Assembly: GCA_029820945.1 (NCBI GenBank)
Contig: JALGUJ010000028.1
Coordinates: forward strand, 1 to 44,505
Direction: 5' to 3'
DNA length: 44,505 nucleotides
Source: Candidatus Zipacnadia bacterium
Lineage (GTDB): Bacteria; Armatimonadota; Zipacnadia; Zipacnadales; UBA5352
Within the stretch, counting starts at the first letter, position 1, and every line of letters starts with the position of its first letter. The position numbers and the translations under genes are program-made. The notes beneath the pieces are model-generated. The model had not been told where the DNA came from and ran no database searches. It saw nothing but the letters and a program-made list of their open reading frames with translations. Below are positions 24,409 to 32,849 of the stretch, piece by piece.

Positions 24409-26703
24409 TCAGCGCCGCACGATCTCGAACGGGATGGCGGGCAGTACCCCCAGAGAGACGCGGCTCTTGCGCGCCGGCTGGTCACCCTCGCCGACATCCC
24501 GATCGGTGAGAGCCTCGACGATCACGTTGGCCGCGTCGCCCGGCAGAGCGATATTCGCGTCCGCCTTCAGCGTGAGGGTCACGCCGGTGGGCCCGACGGT
24601 TGCCTCGCGGAGCGTCACCCCCCTGGGGCGATTGCTGAGCCGGAACCGGACCGCCTCGAGGGGGGTCTGGTCACGATCCGGCAGTGTCCGCGGCGCCTCG
24701 ATCTTCACCTGCGCGGTCCCACCCGGCGGGATGCGGACGGGAGTGGCGCTGGCCAGACGGGTGCCGGGGACCAGGGGACGCCAGACGACCGGCACGGGCC
24801 GGGAGCCCGTAACCGCGACCAGCAGCTCCTGCTTCGGGACGAGGAAGCGCCACAGGAAGGCCTGCATCTGATCCTCGGCGGCCACCGCAGGCCGAGTGAC
24901 GGTGGCGCCGGCGATCTGCGCCCGACCCTCGACCCGCACGGACAGCACCTGCCGGGGCACGCCCCGAGGTGCGCTGAGCTTCGCCTCGACCGAGTCCTCT
25001 CCGGCCGCAATCCGCGCCTGGTTCAGCGCGAAGCCCTCGGGCGCCTCCGCCAACGCCAGGTCGATATCGCCCTCAAAGCCATCCTTGCGCACCGCGTGAA
25101 CGGTGACCGTCGCGGAGCGCCCGGCGCGCACGTTGATGGTGGAGGGTACCAGGCGCAGAGCGAAATCGGGCCGCGCAGGTCTGAGGTGCAGGCGGTAGGC
25201 GTGCGCGTCGCCTCCGTGATGCTGGGCGTCGGATAGCCAGACCTGGTAGGGCCCGTCCTGCGGCAGTTTGGCCCGCACGTACGAGTCGGCCTGGTGCGTG
25301 ACGAGGCCCATCTCCCGGTCCTTGTGATCGTCATTGAGCGCCACTACGCCTCCGTCGGAGTCGACCAGCCGCAGCACCGAGTCGAGCGGGGAATTCAGCC
25401 GGCGCGCGTATACCTCGGCAACGATCTCCTGGCCGGCCCGGCCTTCGAAGCGGAATATGTCCACATCGCCGGGCCGCCCGATGCGGCCGTTGACGGTCAC
25501 CGGGAACGTGACGTCCTCTGGCTCGCTCGTCTCATCATTGGGCTCGGTCTCAGTGGTCTCCGGCAGCGAATCCACGGCGTATAGGACCTCGTTGCAGAGG
25601 CCGTCGTCGCCGACGCGGGCGTGCCGGATGACGTCGCCCCCGGGCCGCGTGTCGAGCTGCAGCGTCGTCACAGGCAGGTTCCATCCCGCGATTGAGGCGA
25701 CCGTCGGGGTGCCCGCCTGGCCCCCGAGGGGGAAGACATGCGTGACGAAGGGCAGCTCACCCATGGCGATGCGGTACACGAAGTCGTCCCGTCCGCGGTA
25801 GATGGCGTCTCGCACCTCAAGTTCGTAGACGCCCGCGGCCGGGACCTCGTAGAGCAGCACCGGGTCGGGGTCGAATCGGTAGTCGTCGATGAACGCCACC
25901 TCGTCACCGTCGGGGTCGTACAGGGCCATCGTGGCCTGGCACCAGCCGGGCACGGCGTCGGCCAGGTAAGGGATAAGCCGCCGCGCCTGCAGGCGGATCA
26001 CGAGCTTCTGGCCCCTACGCGCCCGCAGGCGGATACGGTCCACCTCGCCGGGCATGATCTGGCCGTTGATCAGAATCGGCACGTCCACCACCGGCATGGT
26101 GGGGTCGCCGAGCTCCTCTTCGCGGAGCTCCGGCAGCGCACCCACCTGGAAGACCAGCGGGTTGCTCAGGCCCTCCGGTGCCCCGACCCGCAGCTCCCGG
26201 TCGCCGGGCGTGGCGTCCGGATCGATGGTGACCTCGAGCACCACATGCTCTGCGATCTGCGCGTTCGGCTGCTTCTTGGGGTCGAAGAGCCTGGTGTGCA
26301 GCCGGGCCAGCTCCTTGGGGCTCTTCTCGTCGAGGTCGCGCAGCCACGGATGATCCGGCAGCACGGGCCCGTCCGCCGCCCGCCTGGCGGCTTCGTCCAT
26401 GGCCCTGACGCTCCATCGCCTCTTCACCAGGTCGCGCAGGAACCACTGCACGTCGCCCAGTTCCTGGTTGCCCAGAGTTCGGACGTACTCCACCACCGAG
26501 GCGCGCACTCCTTCTCCGGAGACGCGCACCTCGTCCACATTGCGGAGGGACTGCCCGCCCACCTCGACCGTGAAGGTCGTACCCCGCGCTCCGCCGGCGG
26601 GGTAGACATAGCCGATCTGCGGTGCGGCGGCACCCGGTTGGCTCCACGCAATCGCCAGCGAGGCGGCGAAGGCGACCGCGAGCCAGGACCTGCATCGCTC
26701 CAT
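24409..26703 (-). CDS. Exported PPC-domain beta-sandwich protein, cassette B
   Basis: The product has 764 residues and is a clear paralogue of the 19932-22274 protein, with the same order: signal peptide (LAVAFAASLAIAWSQPGAAA), Ig/IPT-like start (IGYVYPAGGARGTTFTVEVG), LPDHPWLRDLDEKSPKEL linker, PPC domain one (ILINGQIMPGEVDRIRLRAR, AGVYELEVRDAIYRGRDDFV), PPC domain two (VTVNGRIGRPGDVDIFRFEG, QVWLSDAQ) and C-terminal Ig-like domains ending GVLPAIPFEIV. ATG 26703 follows AAGGGG and lies 16 bases after the DUF1501 stop. No catalytic motif was seen. Confidence 0.8.
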   Translation of the reverse strand: MERCRSWLAVAFAASLAIAWSQPGAAAPQIGYVYPAGGARGTTFTVEVGGQSLRNVDEVRVSGEGVRASVVEYVRTLGNQELGDVQWFLRDLVKRRWSVRAMDEAARRAADGPVLPDHPWLRDLDEKSPKELARLHTRLFDPKKQPNAQIAEHVVLEVTIDPDATPGDRELRVGAPEGLSNPLVFQVGALPELREEELGDPTMPVVDVPILINGQIMPGEVDRIRLRARRGQKLVIRLQARRLIPYLADAVPGWCQATMALYDPDGDEVAFIDDYRFDPDPVLLYEVPAAGVYELEVRDAIYRGRDDFVYRIAMGELPFVTHVFPLGGQAGTPTVASIAGWNLPVTTLQLDTRPGGDVIRHARVGDDGLCNEVLYAVDSLPETTETEPNDETSEPEDVTFPVTVNGRIGRPGDVDIFRFEGRAGQEIVAEVYARRLNSPLDSVLRLVDSDGGVVALNDDHKDREMGLVTHQADSYVRAKLPQDGPYQVWLSDAQHHGGDAHAYRLHLRPARPDFALRLVPSTINVRAGRSATVTVHAVRKDGFEGDIDLALAEAPEGFALNQARIAAGEDSVEAKLSAPRGVPRQVLSVRVEGRAQIAGATVTRPAVAAEDQMQAFLWRFLVPKQELLVAVTGSRPVPVVWRPLVPGTRLASATPVRIPPGGTAQVKIEAPRTLPDRDQTPLEAVRFRLSNRPRGVTLREATVGPTGVTLTLKADANIALPGDAANVIVEALTDRDVGEGDQPARKSRVSLGVLPAIPFEIVRR

Positions 26704-26719
26704 GACAACGCCCCTTGGG

Positions 26720-28042
26720 CTACATGATCTCCGTCAGGCGGCCGGCTGATTCATCGCTGGCGGGCATGACCTTCAGGTCCAGGCCTCGGGGGTTGGGCAA
26801 TGGGCCGTCCGGGTCGATGCCCATTAGCTGGCATATGCTGCCGAGCAGGTCGCACGGGTAGACGGGCCGCTCCGTCACATGCTCCCCGGTGGCATCCGAG
26901 GCGCCGACGACCTGGCCGCCCTTGAACCCGCCGCCGGCCACGACAGCGGAGAAGCACTGGCCGAAGTGATGGCGGCCCCCGTTCCAGGGCGCCTCCCACG
27001 CCACCTTGGGGGTACGCCCGAACTCGCCGCTCCACCAGACGATCGTGCTGTCCAGCAGGTCGCGATCGGCCAGGTCCTGCAGCAGCGTCGCCATGCCGGC
27101 GTCCATCTGGGGCAGCTTCCAGCGCATGGTCTCGAAGTGCTGCTTGTGCGTGTCCCAGCCCGGGTAGTTGATGGTGACGAACGGCACCCCGGCCTCGACC
27201 AGTCGGCGCGCCATCAGGCAGGACTGGCCGAAGGTGTTGCGCCCATAACGCTGGCGCAGCTCGTCGTCCTCCTGCGAGAGGTCGAACAGCTTCCCGGCAT
27301 CGCCCAGGATCATCTCGTAGGCCTTGGCCTCGCAGGTATCGAGCTGCACCGACTCGGGGTGTTCCGGCATGGCCTGCTTGAGCGAATCGAGCGAGTGCAG
27401 CAGCTCGCGGCGCCCGGCCTGGCGCTCGTCCGAGACGTCCCCCGAGACAACGCCCTCCACGGCGAAGCGTTTCGCGTTGGGGTCGCCGCCGGTGGCGAAT
27501 GGCTTGTAACGCGGACCGAGGAAGCCCGCCTCGTCGAACCGGCCCTGGGGCTTGGTCAGCACTATATAGGGCGGGACGAGGCCCGTGTAACCGCCATCGT
27601 AGCCCTTGAACTTCGAAACGATCGCTCCGAGGGACGGGTAGACCAGCCGCCCGCCGGGCCGGTGCCCGGTCTGCGTGATGTACGCGGCGGTCTCGTGACC
27701 GTTGATGCCGTGGGTCATGCTGCGGATGATGGAGTACTTGTCGGCCTGCTGGGCGAGTTGCGGCAGCAGCTCGCCGACCTGGATGCCGGGCACGTTCGTG
27801 TCGAGCACGCCGTCGAGCGGGCCGGTGTAGTCGTAGCCCGCGTCGGGCTTGGGGTCGAAGGTGTCGGTGTGCGCGGGGCCGCCCCACATCCAGATCTGGA
27901 TGACCGATTTGGCGCGGGCCTCCGGGCCGGCGGGCTGTGCGAAGGCCGGAATGCGATGCGCGAATGCGAGGCCGGCGGCCCCCCAGAGCATCCACCTCAG
28001 CGCGTCGCGGCGGCTCATGCGGTCCTCTCGCTGATCGTCCAT
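26720..28042 (-). CDS. Tat-exported DUF1501 protein, cassette B
   Basis: The product has 440 residues from ATG 28042 (GAGGGAAG upstream); ATG 28018, preceded by GAGAGGA, is an alternative. SRRDALRWMLWGAAGLAFAH is a twin-arginine signal. The core motifs repeat those of cassette A nearly word for word: KSVIQIWMWGGPAHTDTFDP, MTHGINGHETA, RNTFGQSCLMARRLVEAGVP, GWDTHKQHFETMRWKLP and TIVWWSGEFGRTPK. The family is of unknown activity. The gene follows the DUF1553 gene by 29 bases, as in a tight operon. Confidence 0.85.
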   Translation of the reverse strand: MDDQREDRMSRRDALRWMLWGAAGLAFAHRIPAFAQPAGPEARAKSVIQIWMWGGPAHTDTFDPKPDAGYDYTGPLDGVLDTNVPGIQVGELLPQLAQQADKYSIIRSMTHGINGHETAAYITQTGHRPGGRLVYPSLGAIVSKFKGYDGGYTGLVPPYIVLTKPQGRFDEAGFLGPRYKPFATGGDPNAKRFAVEGVVSGDVSDERQAGRRELLHSLDSLKQAMPEHPESVQLDTCEAKAYEMILGDAGKLFDLSQEDDELRQRYGRNTFGQSCLMARRLVEAGVPFVTINYPGWDTHKQHFETMRWKLPQMDAGMATLLQDLADRDLLDSTIVWWSGEFGRTPKVAWEAPWNGGRHHFGQCFSAVVAGGGFKGGQVVGASDATGEHVTERPVYPCDLLGSICQLMGIDPDGPLPNPRGLDLKVMPASDESAGRLTEIM

Positions 28043-28071
28043 GGTGCCCACTTCCCTCGCCTCCCCTCGGC

Positions 28072-29640
28072 TCAGTGCCGGTACAGGAACTCCATGCTGT
28101 TGATGAGCGCCCACGCCAGGTCGATCGCCGCGTTGTGTGAGCTGAGGCCGGGCGTCTGCCAGTAGGCCTCCGCTGCGGCCAGCTCATCCGGCGTGGGCTC
28201 GCGCGACAGGAGGGTCAAGTACACCCCGCGGATCAGCTCGGCGCGGTCGCTACCCGCCGCGATGGCGATCCTGCGCAGCCGTATGCTGTCCGCGATCCTG
28301 TTGTAGACATCGCTCGAGTTGAGCAGGTACAGCCGCTGCGCGTCCGTGGTCTTGGTGCTGCGCTCGGACTCGAACCCGGTGTCGCGCGGCGGGCGCCCGA
28401 ACATCTGCAGGAAGGTGCTGGTGATACTGCCGTCCGCCAGCGCGATGGTGCGTTGCTCCTCGGGGATCCACGTGAATGGCTCAGGGATCGGGCTTGTGTA
28501 GCTCTGCCCGGTTCCGCCCACCCAGTCGAGGGCGTCGATGAGCACCTCCGCGTCCAATCGGCGCACGGGGTAGCAGGCGAACATGGCCTCCGCGTCGGGG
28601 TCGTCGCTGCGCGCAATCGGGGACTGCTGGTAGGTGCGGGAGTTGAGGATCAAACGGAAGAGCTGCCTCAGGTCGTAGTCGGCCGCCACCAGCTCCTCTT
28701 CGAGGTAGGCCAGCAGCTCCGGGTTGACGGGCGGGTTGTCCGGCCGGATGTCGTCGGGCTCATGAATGATGCCACGGCCCATCAGCCACGCCCAGAGGCG
28801 GTTGGCGATGTTGCGCGTGAACCACGGGTTGTCCGGGGTGATCAGCCAATCAGCGAAGGTCACTCGAGGATCTTCGCCCGGACCGACAGTCACCCTGGTG
28901 CCGTCGGGGAAGACCGCCTCGAGTGTGTCCATGGCGGCCGGGTCGGAGTAGACGATCTGCTCCTTCCACTCGTCCGTGCCCTTGAAGGCCACGCGCGAGA
29001 AGAACACGGCCATCTGTTCGCGGCGCTCCTCCGGCCAGCTCGCGAAGCGTACCCCCATGAAGGTCAGGGCCACGGCCTCGGCAAGGCCCGCCGGCTCTCG
29101 GCTCTGAACCGCGCGGTAGAAGTTCACGGGCGGAACGCGGAAGTTGCTGCCGCTGGACGTCAGCAGCTCCCGCACGAACTGGTCGTACGGCCGGTTCTCC
29201 CTGACGGCGTCGCGAATCCAGCGATGGTAGCACTGTACGGCGTTGGGCCACAGGTTGATCGGGAACTCGGCCTTGACCCGCAACAGGTCGCACCACTTGA
29301 GCGCCCAGTAGTCGGCGAACTCCTCCCGCTTCAGCAGAGCCTCGATCAGCGTGGCGCGCTTATCGGGGCGATCGTCCTGCAGGAACTCGCGCACATCCGA
29401 GGGCTCGGGCAGCGTGCCGATGACGTCCAGGTAGACGCGCCGGATGAAGACCTCATCCGAGCACGGATGAGCGGCCTCAATGCCCCTCTGCTGCAGGGCG
29501 GCCAGCACCCGGGTATCCACGCCATTCGCCGGCACGGACCACGTGTCGCTCTCGAATGGACGCGCTGCCTGGGCCTCCGCGGGCCGTCCGCCGTAGACCG
29601 CGATGATGACCGCCATTGCCAGCAGCGATGTTCTGATCAC
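28072..29640 (-). CDS. Exported DUF1549/DUF1553 protein, cassette B
   Basis: The product has 522 residues from GTG 29640, which has GGGAG eight bases upstream; a GTG at 29649 is also possible but overlaps that site. The signal peptide is RTSLLAMAVIIAVYGGRPAE. It shares long identical blocks with the cassette A protein: KWCDLLRVKAEFPINLWPNA, ELLTSSGSNFRVPPVNFYRA, MGRGIIHEPDDIRPDNPP, ILNSRTYQQSPIA and NSMEFLYRH at the end. It also lacks a CxxCH haem motif. First gene of the minus-strand cassette. Confidence 0.85.
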   Translation of the reverse strand: MIRTSLLAMAVIIAVYGGRPAEAQAARPFESDTWSVPANGVDTRVLAALQQRGIEAAHPCSDEVFIRRVYLDVIGTLPEPSDVREFLQDDRPDKRATLIEALLKREEFADYWALKWCDLLRVKAEFPINLWPNAVQCYHRWIRDAVRENRPYDQFVRELLTSSGSNFRVPPVNFYRAVQSREPAGLAEAVALTFMGVRFASWPEERREQMAVFFSRVAFKGTDEWKEQIVYSDPAAMDTLEAVFPDGTRVTVGPGEDPRVTFADWLITPDNPWFTRNIANRLWAWLMGRGIIHEPDDIRPDNPPVNPELLAYLEEELVAADYDLRQLFRLILNSRTYQQSPIARSDDPDAEAMFACYPVRRLDAEVLIDALDWVGGTGQSYTSPIPEPFTWIPEEQRTIALADGSITSTFLQMFGRPPRDTGFESERSTKTTDAQRLYLLNSSDVYNRIADSIRLRRIAIAAGSDRAELIRGVYLTLLSREPTPDELAAAEAYWQTPGLSSHNAAIDLAWALINSMEFLYRH

Positions 29641-30025
29641 GCGCAGCACTCCCGTACGGTTCCGCGGCTTCGCCAGCCCGACGCACGGCTGGGTGCCCGC
29701 TCACCTTCGCAGGTGTCTCGTGTCTAGAGTGTACGCCATCCCCGTGGCTGTCAAGGAACAGAACACAGCTTCCGCGTATCGGTTCCGCCCTGAGCACCGC
29801 GGCCTGCACTCGCAGCCACCATCGCACCGGCCACCGCGGCTTCGCCACGATGCTCGCGTTCCTCCGGCGAGTGACCTACAGCTTCCATTGAGACCTCAGG
29901 GCGGCATACAGAGCTGCTTCAAGGCGAGACTTGGACCGGTAGCGTGCGGCTGCCCGCGTATGGAATGGGAGCGCACCGCTCCGGTGGCAGCGCCGCGGTC
30001 TCCGTGTCGGCGACGGGCTTCGTGG
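29641..30025. other. Intergenic stretch upstream of cassette B
   Basis: No gene is supported. The only notable element is the candidate promoter at 29728-29754 reading toward cassette B. Confidence 0.5.
29728..29754 (-). promoter_or_regulatory. Candidate promoter of cassette B
   Basis: On the minus strand a perfect TTGACA (29754-29749) is followed by TACACT (29733-29728) after 15 bases, shorter than the usual 16-18. It lies ~90 bases before the DUF1553 start. Confidence 0.45.
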
Positions 30026-30664
30026 CTACGGCACGGGGATCTCGATGCCGAACTTCTTCTCCGCTCGCCACAGCTCGATGTTGCGCTCAATGGCGTCGGT
30101 AATGGACAGCGTGATCGTCTCAGTCCTCGCGTTCCAGAGGTCCTGGCCCGCCTGCGCCGACCTCCTGTAGACACGCAGCTCATACTGCCCCGCGTTGAGC
30201 CGCGGCCCCGCGGCAGGCCCGTAGGCGGGTGTCTGCCACGCCGCACCGACCTCGCGACGCACCAGCTTCCCGCCCCAGCCACTATTGGGCACGTTGTTCA
30301 CCTCAGCGATCCGGGTCACCGCGGACTGCGCGATAGCCAGGAACGAATCCCGGTCGATGATGTCGGTCTGCTGGGTGACTCCCTCTCTCGGTGGCCGATG
30401 CATCTCAACGAAATACGGGCCCCGGCGCATCATCAGTTGCTTGTTGCAGTCGCCCTTTGCTTCGTAGTACATGGTGTCGTGACCAAGTGAGGTCGGCACA
30501 AGCTCGTGCGTTCCCGTCCAGATCATGCCCTGTTTCCACCGCATGTAGCCCTCAGCCCGGTCGTTCCATGGGGTGGTGCCGATCTCGACGCGGTCCATGC
30601 GGTCCGCCCCGCGCATGACCCACTGATGGACCTCACCGTCCCGGTTCTGGCAGGCAATGTGCAT
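30026..30664 (-). CDS. Unrecognised protein, probably 5'-truncated
   Basis: There are 212 codons with good composition: MRGADRMDRVEIGTTPWNDR, AEGYMRWKQGMIWTGTHELV, FVEMHRPPREGVTQQTDIID, NAGQYELRVYRRSAQAGQDL and ERNIELWRAEKKFGIEIPVP. The family is not recognised. No signal peptide is present. There is no ribosome site before ATG 30664, and an in-frame TGA lies two codons upstream (30671-30673). The first residues (IACQNRDGEVHQW) look like the middle of a protein. The likely reading is a 3' fragment left by a rearrangement whose junction is near 30662. Confidence 0.5.
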   Translation of the reverse strand: MHIACQNRDGEVHQWVMRGADRMDRVEIGTTPWNDRAEGYMRWKQGMIWTGTHELVPTSLGHDTMYYEAKGDCNKQLMMRRGPYFVEMHRPPREGVTQQTDIIDRDSFLAIAQSAVTRIAEVNNVPNSGWGGKLVRREVGAAWQTPAYGPAAGPRLNAGQYELRVYRRSAQAGQDLWNARTETITLSITDAIERNIELWRAEKKFGIEIPVP

Positions 30665-30795
30665 ACTTGATCATTCATGGCCGCTACGAGAAGGTGCGCG
30701 AGAGCGGAGTGGTGCGCAGCCAGGCGGTGGCGATCCACGAGGAGTGGATCGAGGGCACCCGCCCCGTGTCATCCGAGAGTTCAGAAAACTCTTGA
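30661..30795 (+). pseudogene. 3' remnant of an unrecognised plus-strand gene
   Basis: Forty-four codons read AYLIIHGRYEKVRESGVVRS, then QAVAIHEEWIEGTRPVSSES and ENS before TGA at 30793-30795. Codon bias and composition are those of a genuine C-terminus. It has no start, and upstream of ~30660 the frame loses protein character. The stop overlaps the TTGACA of the next gene's promoter. Confidence 0.4.
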
Positions 30796-30820
30796 CACAA
30801 CGGAATCGCCGCGGTGTGCT
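30776..30820 (+). promoter_or_regulatory. Promoter with dyad operator for the small exported protein
   Basis: TTGACA (30792-30797) and TGTGCT (30815-30820) are separated by 17 bases. A perfect 6-bp inverted repeat, AGAGTT-N5-AACTCT (30776-30792), abuts the -35 box and could bind a regulator. Confidence 0.5.
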
Positions 30821-30884
30821 GACCGTCTCTACCACAAGTGGCGTGTGTGCCCGCTGTAAGACACTTCAAGGGAGGCGTACACCA

Positions 30885-31208
30885 GTGAGGATGAAGGCGG
30901 TCGTATCGAGGCACCGGACGGCGTTGATCGGGCTGGCGGTCGCACTTGTCATCGTCGCGGGCCTGCTGAGTGTGGCGATGGCGCAGCCGGCCCCGCAGCA
31001 GGACGACCAGGGGCAGGACGAGGGACGTCGTGGGAGAGACATGAGGCCCTGGATGATGAGGGGTGCCATGGGTGGCGTCGCGATCGCTGTGTCCGAAGAC
31101 GCGGTCTTCGTGTTTGCGAGGAACACCCTCTACAAGTTCGACGCCGAGACGCTCGAGCTGCTCGCGCAGGCTGAGCTGCCCATGCCGGAGCGCCAGCCGC
31201 GGCAGTAG
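30885..31208 (+). CDS. Small exported or membrane-anchored protein with a PQQ-like repeat
   Basis: The product has 107 residues. GTG 30885 is chosen because AAGGGAGG (30869-30876) lies eight bases before it; ATG 30891 is two codons further. Residues ~8-32 form a signal peptide or anchor (TALIGLAVALVIVAGLLSVA). A Q/D/R-rich linker follows, then a single conserved C-terminal unit: GGVAIAVSEDAVFVFARNTL, YKFDAETLELLAQAELP. That unit resembles one blade of PQQ/quinoprotein-type propellers. Its role is unknown. A promoter upstream and a hairpin at 31245 make it a single-gene transcript. Confidence 0.75.
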   Translation: MRMKAVVSRHRTALIGLAVALVIVAGLLSVAMAQPAPQQDDQGQDEGRRGRDMRPWMMRGAMGGVAIAVSEDAVFVFARNTLYKFDAETLELLAQAELPMPERQPRQ

Positions 31209-31244
31209 GCGCCCTGAGACGACACAACGATCGCAACAGCGCAG

Positions 31245-31270
31245 CCGGCCCGCCTCTCCAGGCGGGCCGG
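31245..31270. terminator. Bidirectional hairpin between convergent genes
   Basis: CCGGCCCGCCT, loop CTCC, AGGCGGGCCGG is a perfect 11-bp stem between the stop at 31208 and the convergent gene ending at 31299. There is no clear U-run. Confidence 0.6.
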
Positions 31271-31298
31271 CCGCACGTTGGCGGGATGCCCTCGCCCG

Positions 31299-32450
31299 TC
31301 ACTGTGCCGGGCCGATGCGGAAGTTGTCTATCCAGTAGACGGTGCCCAGTCCGTTGCCCCCGATGCCGCACCACGCCGGGCGCCTCCTCGTCGGCGTACC
31401 ACAGTCGCGCCCGCCCCACGATCAGCTCATTGTGGAACGACCAGAGGCCCACGCGCCCCCCGGGCAGCGGGTCGGGGTCTGTGTACTCGAGGGCGACCTG
31501 CTTCTCGCACCACAGCCGGATCCGCCCGCCCAGCTTCTCGGCCCGTAGCCTCGACCATCCGCGGTGACCGCTCAGGCCCCCGCTGTTCAGATCGGGCAGC
31601 AGCACATCGGCACTCTCGGCGACGACCTCGCCATTACGCACCAGCACGAGCCGCCGGGCTCCGGGCTGCCGGTCATCTCCGGCCTGCCAGCGCAACTCCA
31701 GGCAGTTGGCGTCGTCGTCAACCCATGCGCGAAGTGCAACCGATGGTGCCTCAACGGGCTTCACGCTCAACTCAAGCCGACCCGGTAGCTGTCCCAGAAC
31801 CAGTAGCCGGTCGTGGCGAGCGCCCTGTCGTCGGCGCGCACGTGGAGCGAGAAAGGGTTCGCGCTCTGCTGCGGATCGGCGCCCATCGCACCGACCATGG
31901 TATTCTCGAAGCTGCTGCCCGCGGTGGCCCAGGTGCCCATCGCATCGGCGTCGCGTGTGAAGTCATCGGTCATGAATGGCCGGTCAACCGGCTGTAAGAG
32001 GGCCTTGCTGGCGACATGCGCGCCGCCGCTCGTCACGCCAGCTCTGCCGCCGAGCGGGGCGTCCCAGGGCTCATCCAGCACCACCTGACCCGCCAGGATC
32101 ACCCGCACGCCGCCCGTGCGGCGCTGGAGCGTCAGATGCGTGGGACCGGTCACGTCGAGGCGCGCGCCATCGCCGACACGCTCCTGCACACCGCCGGTGA
32201 GGCGATAGAGGGCGGCCTCGCCATCGCCAATACGCACCCAGGACAGATCGCCCGTCTCTGTGGCGTCGAAGGCGACGCGAAGCTCACCCTCGTCCCCGAT
32301 AACTACCGGACAGAGGACACTGTACTCGCCCTCGGCCACCTCATCGAGGAACCGCATGGGCGGGTCTCCCGCAACATGGCATGGGCCGGCAACGGCTGCG
32401 AGCAGCACAACGCTCACGAGGAAGTTAGGCCAGTGCACGCCTCGATGCAT
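31299..32450 (-). pseudogene. Exported protein with two LamG/DUF1080-like domains, two frameshifts
   Basis: ATG 32450 starts a signal peptide (VHWPNFLVSVVLLAAVAG). The first frame carries a beta-sandwich domain (GPTHLTLQRRTGGVRVILAG) and runs to a TGA at ~31767 (YWFWDSYRVGLS). The next frame continues at once: LSVKPVEAPSVALRAWVDDD and GGRIRLWCEKQVALEYTDPD, PLPGGRVGLWSF, a pattern typical of DUF1080/concanavalin-like domains. That frame fails near 31370; a third frame then reads IGGNGLGTVYWIDNFRIGPA and ends at 31299. Two single-base shifts therefore break an otherwise sound ~380-residue gene. They are either true mutations or sequencing errors. Confidence 0.65.
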
Positions 32451-32849
32451 CAACTTCACCTGACACGCGGCATAATAGGCGCCCGCCGCCCTCGGTGCCC
32501 CCGACGCAGGCGATAACATGTGGTGCAGCCATGGCAGGGCTCCCACGCCGGACACGATCGCGCCTGCGGGCCACGCCGCGACCCGCGCGCACCCAATGCG
32601 TTCCCTCCCGCAGCCCAAGCTCCTGTAGCGGGCACTCATCAACCGAGACGCACTGGGCTCTGAGTGGATTCCATCTGGCATCGCCTCGCCGCAGACCGCA
32701 GCGACCGGCCGCCACTGCGCCGACGGGCAGATGAGACGGCCAGGCTGCGCACGCGGCAGGTGGGCCGGCATCGATCAGCGAAGACCCGGGGCGCGATGAG
32801 ATGGGGGAGAAGGTCTCCCGACCGATCCTGACCGAGCGGGGTGCAGGCG
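32451..32849. other. Intergenic stretch, nothing recognised
   Basis: Divergent intergenic space between the frameshifted LamG-like gene and the alpha/beta hydrolase. The open frame on the minus strand has poor composition. No RNA, repeat or clear promoter is visible. Confidence 0.5.
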
